44,213 nucleotides of DNA from an uncultured Prevotellaceae bacterium (GTDB taxonomy: Bacteria > Bacteroidota > Bacteroidia > Bacteroidales > Bacteroidaceae), in the NCBI GenBank assembly GCA_946402905.1, contig CAMIYC010000027.1, forward strand, positions 1 to 44,213, in the 5' to 3' direction. Positions 41,946 through 44,213 of this stretch are shown one piece after another. Position numbers and translations under genes: made by a program. Each line of letters starts with the position of its first letter. Position 1 is the stretch's first letter. The notes below the pieces were generated by a model. It searched no databases and had not been told where the DNA came from. It saw nothing but the letters and a program-made list of their open reading frames with translations.

Positions 41946-43001
41946 TCACGGAATAATCCAGCCCTCGTCGTCAAACCGCAGCGGCCGGATAAAGAGTTTT
42001 GCCCTACCGTTCTGCTCCTTCTCATAGGCATGGGATACGAAATAGGATTGCCCGTCGAAATCATAAGCAGCGCAATGACCTAGGCCAAAGTATGTGGCGT
42101 CCGGGCCATAGAGATATGTTCCGCCGCCATGCTCCATCTTGCGTCCTTCCTTGTCGACGTAGGGGCCGCGAACGTCCTTCGACCTGCCATACACCGTCTT
42201 ATAGGTGGAACGCTCGCCGCGGCAACAATAATCGAAACTGACAAACAAATAATAATACTTCCCGTGCCGGAAGATGAACGGCGCCTCGATGGCATTCTCT
42301 CCAGCCTCGATCGTGTCATTACCCTCGATCTCGAATTTGGTCGCGTCGTTGAGCTCGGCCAGAGTGAGCTTGCGGCCCACACGCCTGGCTATAGTGACTG
42401 GGGCACCTTGAGGTGTCTTGAAGTCCTTCTTCGACAGTTTCACCAGCTGGATGCCATCCCAGAAAGACCCGAAGGTGAGATAAGGCTGCCCCTTCTTGTC
42501 TACAATGAGATTGGGGTCAATGGCATTGTAATTATCTTGATGGCGGTGAGAGGCAATCACCATTCCTTCGTCCTTCCATCCGTAATCGGGAGAATTAGGA
42601 TCTAAGGTCTTGTTGACTGCGACCCCGATGGCGCTGCCGTTCTTACCAAATGTGGAGCAGGAGTAATACAGACGCCACAGCCCCTTTTGGTAACTGATGT
42701 CAGGAGCCCATGTATGCCCGCGGTATCCGCGCACCGTGTCTGTCGCCCAGGCGGGGATAGGCTGCAAAACCGGCTTCTCCGGTCGCCATTCTTTCATATC
42801 TTTACTCGACATCACACCCACTCCCATTCCTGTGGAGAAAATGTAATATCTGCCGTCTTCGCCCTTGGCCATCACTGGGTCATGGACATCAGGATGTGTG
42901 GCATCGAAATGAAATGGTCTTCTACGCTGGCCTTGCTCTGTCTGGGCATAAGCTCCGCACGACATACATGCAAGAGCCATAAAAATCAATAGTTTTCTCA
43001 T
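41946..43001 (-). CDS. Secreted GH43 arabinan endo-1,5-alpha-L-arabinanase
   Basis: A 351-residue protein with a signal peptide (ends GAYAQ). The GH43 five-blade propeller is complete without extra domains: the general base Asp in DVHDPVMAK near residue 39, WAPDISYQKGLWRLYYS near 97, the second Asp in NAIDPNLIVD near 160, and the acid Glu in AIEAPFIFRHGKYYYLF near 238. RGERSTYKTVYGRS and GGGTYLYGPD near the C-terminal side are typical of arabinanases. It would cut the arabinan side chains of pectin. Placement between uxuB and uxaB fits use of pectin-derived sugars. It has its own promoter (43028-43059). Confidence 0.9.
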   Translation of the reverse strand: MRKLLIFMALACMSCGAYAQTEQGQRRRPFHFDATHPDVHDPVMAKGEDGRYYIFSTGMGVGVMSSKDMKEWRPEKPVLQPIPAWATDTVRGYRGHTWAPDISYQKGLWRLYYSCSTFGKNGSAIGVAVNKTLDPNSPDYGWKDEGMVIASHRHQDNYNAIDPNLIVDKKGQPYLTFGSFWDGIQLVKLSKKDFKTPQGAPVTIARRVGRKLTLAELNDATKFEIEGNDTIEAGENAIEAPFIFRHGKYYYLFVSFDYCCRGERSTYKTVYGRSKDVRGPYVDKEGRKMEHGGGTYLYGPDATYFGLGHCAAYDFDGQSYFVSHAYEKEQNGRAKLFIRPLRFDDEGWIIP

Positions 43002-43027
43002 CTTGGATTATATATAGTTTCCTGTTG

Positions 43028-43059
43028 CAAATTTACAAAAGAAATCACGAATTTCCAAA
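43028..43059 (-). promoter_or_regulatory. Promoter of the arabinanase gene
   Basis: On the minus strand TTTG (43059-43056), a 20-bp spacer and TAAATTTG (43035-43028). It is divergent to the uxaB promoter in a 182-bp gap. Confidence 0.65.
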
Positions 43060-43139
43060 TATTATGCCTCATCTTCGACTACGCAAACCTTTACGTTTTA
43101 TTTCTCTTTCAAATGAATGGTTTTATATAAAAAAAATAG

Positions 43140-43147
43140 TAATTTTG
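43140..43147 (+). promoter_or_regulatory. -7 box of the uxaB promoter
   Basis: TAATTTTG, a full match, 36 bases before the ATG at 43184. No TTTG at -33. Confidence 0.5.
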
Positions 43148-43183
43148 CAATCAGAAAAACATCGACTAAATCTATAACAACAA

Positions 43184-44213
43184 ATGAAAAAATTACAGGA
43201 ATTAAACAAGCGGACAGCTCCGAAGAGCGTCATGCCCGAGAAAGTGATACAGTTTGGTGAAGGTAACTTCCTGCGCGCTTTTGTCGACTGGATTATCTGG
43301 AACATGAATCAGAAGACCGACTTCAACGGCAGCGTCGTAGTCGTGCAGCCTATCGAAAAAGGTATGGTCGACTGGCTCAATGGCCAGGACTGTCTGTATC
43401 ACGTCAACCTGCAAGGCCGTGAGAACGGAAAAGCCGTGAATACACTGGAGAGAATCGACGTGATCTCACGCGCCCTCAACCCCTACACCCAGAACTGGGC
43501 ATATATGGCACTGGCCGACCAGCCCGAGATTCGATTTGTCATCTCCAACACGACAGAGGCCGGTATCGCTTTTGATCCTTCATGCAAACTGAGCGACGCT
43601 CCCGCCAGCAGTTATCCCGGCAAACTGGTGCAGCTGCTCTATCGTCGTTTCCAGACTTTCAACGGCGATCCTACAAAAGGACTCATCATCATGCCATGTG
43701 AGCTGATATTCCTCAACGGACATCACCTCAAGGAGTGTATCTATCAGTATATCGAGCTTTGGAAAGACGACTTCGGTGCCGACTACGAGGCATTCAAGGC
43801 TTGGTTTACCAACTACTGCTACGTGTGCGCCACCTTGGTAGACCGCATCGTCCCCGGATTCCCCCGCAAGGAGATTGCCGACATCCAGCAGAAAATCAGC
43901 TATAAGGACAACCTGGTGGTACAGGCTGAGATCTTCCACCTCTGGGTGATCGAGAAAGCTGAGAACATGACATGTGAAGAGCTCCGCGCAGAGTTCCCCG
44001 CCGAGAAAGCCGGCCTGCATGTGCTCATCGCAGAGAGCGAGAAGCCATATCACGAGCGCAAAGTCACCCTGCTCAACGGTCCGCACACCGTGCTCTCACC
44101 CGTGGCCTACCTGAGCGGCGTCAACATCGTGCGCGATGCTTGCAACCATGAGGTCATCGGCAAGTACATCCACAAGGTGCAGTTTGAAGAGTTGATGCAA
44201 ACTCTCAACCTTC
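43184..44213 (+). CDS. uxaB: Tagaturonate reductase (altronate oxidoreductase), 5' part; runs off the window
   Basis: An open frame of 343 codons from ATG 43184 to the window end. It begins MKKLQELNKRTAPKSVMPEK and VIQFGEGNFLRAFVDWII, the nucleotide-binding start of the mannitol dehydrogenase family. RFVISNTTEAGIAF near residue 110 and the catalytic-region motif GLIIMPCELIFLNGHHLK near 165 are typical of UxaB rather than UxuB. DRIVPGFPRKE near 222 and LLNGPHTVLSPVAYLSG near 295 also fit. The usual length is about 480, so roughly 140 residues are missing. It reduces D-tagaturonate to D-altronate in galacturonate breakdown. UxaA and UxaC are expected nearby beyond the window. Confidence 0.93.
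   Translation, partial: MKKLQELNKRTAPKSVMPEKVIQFGEGNFLRAFVDWIIWNMNQKTDFNGSVVVVQPIEKGMVDWLNGQDCLYHVNLQGRENGKAVNTLERIDVISRALNPYTQNWAYMALADQPEIRFVISNTTEAGIAFDPSCKLSDAPASSYPGKLVQLLYRRFQTFNGDPTKGLIIMPCELIFLNGHHLKECIYQYIELWKDDFGADYEAFKAWFTNYCYVCATLVDRIVPGFPRKEIADIQQKISYKDNLVVQAEIFHLWVIEKAENMTCEELRAEFPAEKAGLHVLIAESEKPYHERKVTLLNGPHTVLSPVAYLSGVNIVRDACNHEVIGKYIHKVQFEELMQTLNL

Overview
The window looks like a chromosomal segment of a Bacteroidota species, most likely a Prevotella-type (Prevotellaceae) gut or rumen bacterium. Evidence: TonB receptor, many Sec-exported glycoside hydrolases, tandem M56/BlaI genes, GlsB-type proteins, and promoters with the Bacteroidota pattern TTTG - 19/20 bp - TAnnTTTG. 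With one exception (dnaJ), genes lack Shine-Dalgarno sequences. No rRNA, tRNA, CRISPR array, transposase or phage gene was seen. Genus is inferred from gene content, not from a search.

Layout. 1-1930: 3' part of a TonB-dependent receptor followed by a secreted heavy-metal-binding (HMA) protein. 2077-2919: murQ. 2920-3519: 600 bp without a gene, holding an orphan promoter-like region and an 88-bp inverted-repeat element. 3520-5274: GlsB-like protein and a divergent acetyl-xylan-esterase-like gene. 5361-10187: a minus-strand cluster (GH2 with a beta-glucuronidase-type NxK motif, a second GlsB-like protein, a GH43 broken by one amber codon, two small secreted proteins) plus a decayed signal-peptide gene. 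10350-12166: Na+/phosphate cotransporter behind PHO-box-like 11-bp repeats. 12305-12729: SugE-type SMR exporter with a structured leader. 12784-15026: BlaI/M56 sensor pair with three evenly spaced operators. 15236-19951: M18 aminopeptidase, metallophosphatase, HrpB helicase. 19991-21745: GH43-CBM gene with an overlapping upstream ORF. 22098-28232: DsbD-like protein, a MITE-like element, a CyuA-like desulfidase and a GH106-like rhamnosidase. 28343-29899: TPM-domain membrane protein and a small lipoprotein. 29967-33520: pncB and a divergent FecB/FecC-like transporter without a local ATPase. 33664-36120: GH25 lysozyme and a zinc-ribbon membrane protein with a tandem-repeat tail. 36141-38843: short dnaJ and rpsA. 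39047-44213: uxuA-uxuB, a GH43 arabinanase and a partial uxaB.

Functional links. The window is rich in plant-cell-wall functions: acetyl-xylan esterase, GH2 of glucuronidase type, three GH43 genes, GH106 and both arms of hexuronate catabolism (UxuA/UxuB for glucuronate, UxaB for galacturonate). Together they suggest growth on pectin and glucuronoxylan, although no SusC/SusD pair is present. The strongest unusual signals are regulatory or structural: the phased BlaI operators with a non-penicillin-binding sensor, the PHO-like repeats, the SMR leader, the two inverted-repeat elements, the amber-interrupted GH43, and the repeat tail of the zinc-ribbon protein.
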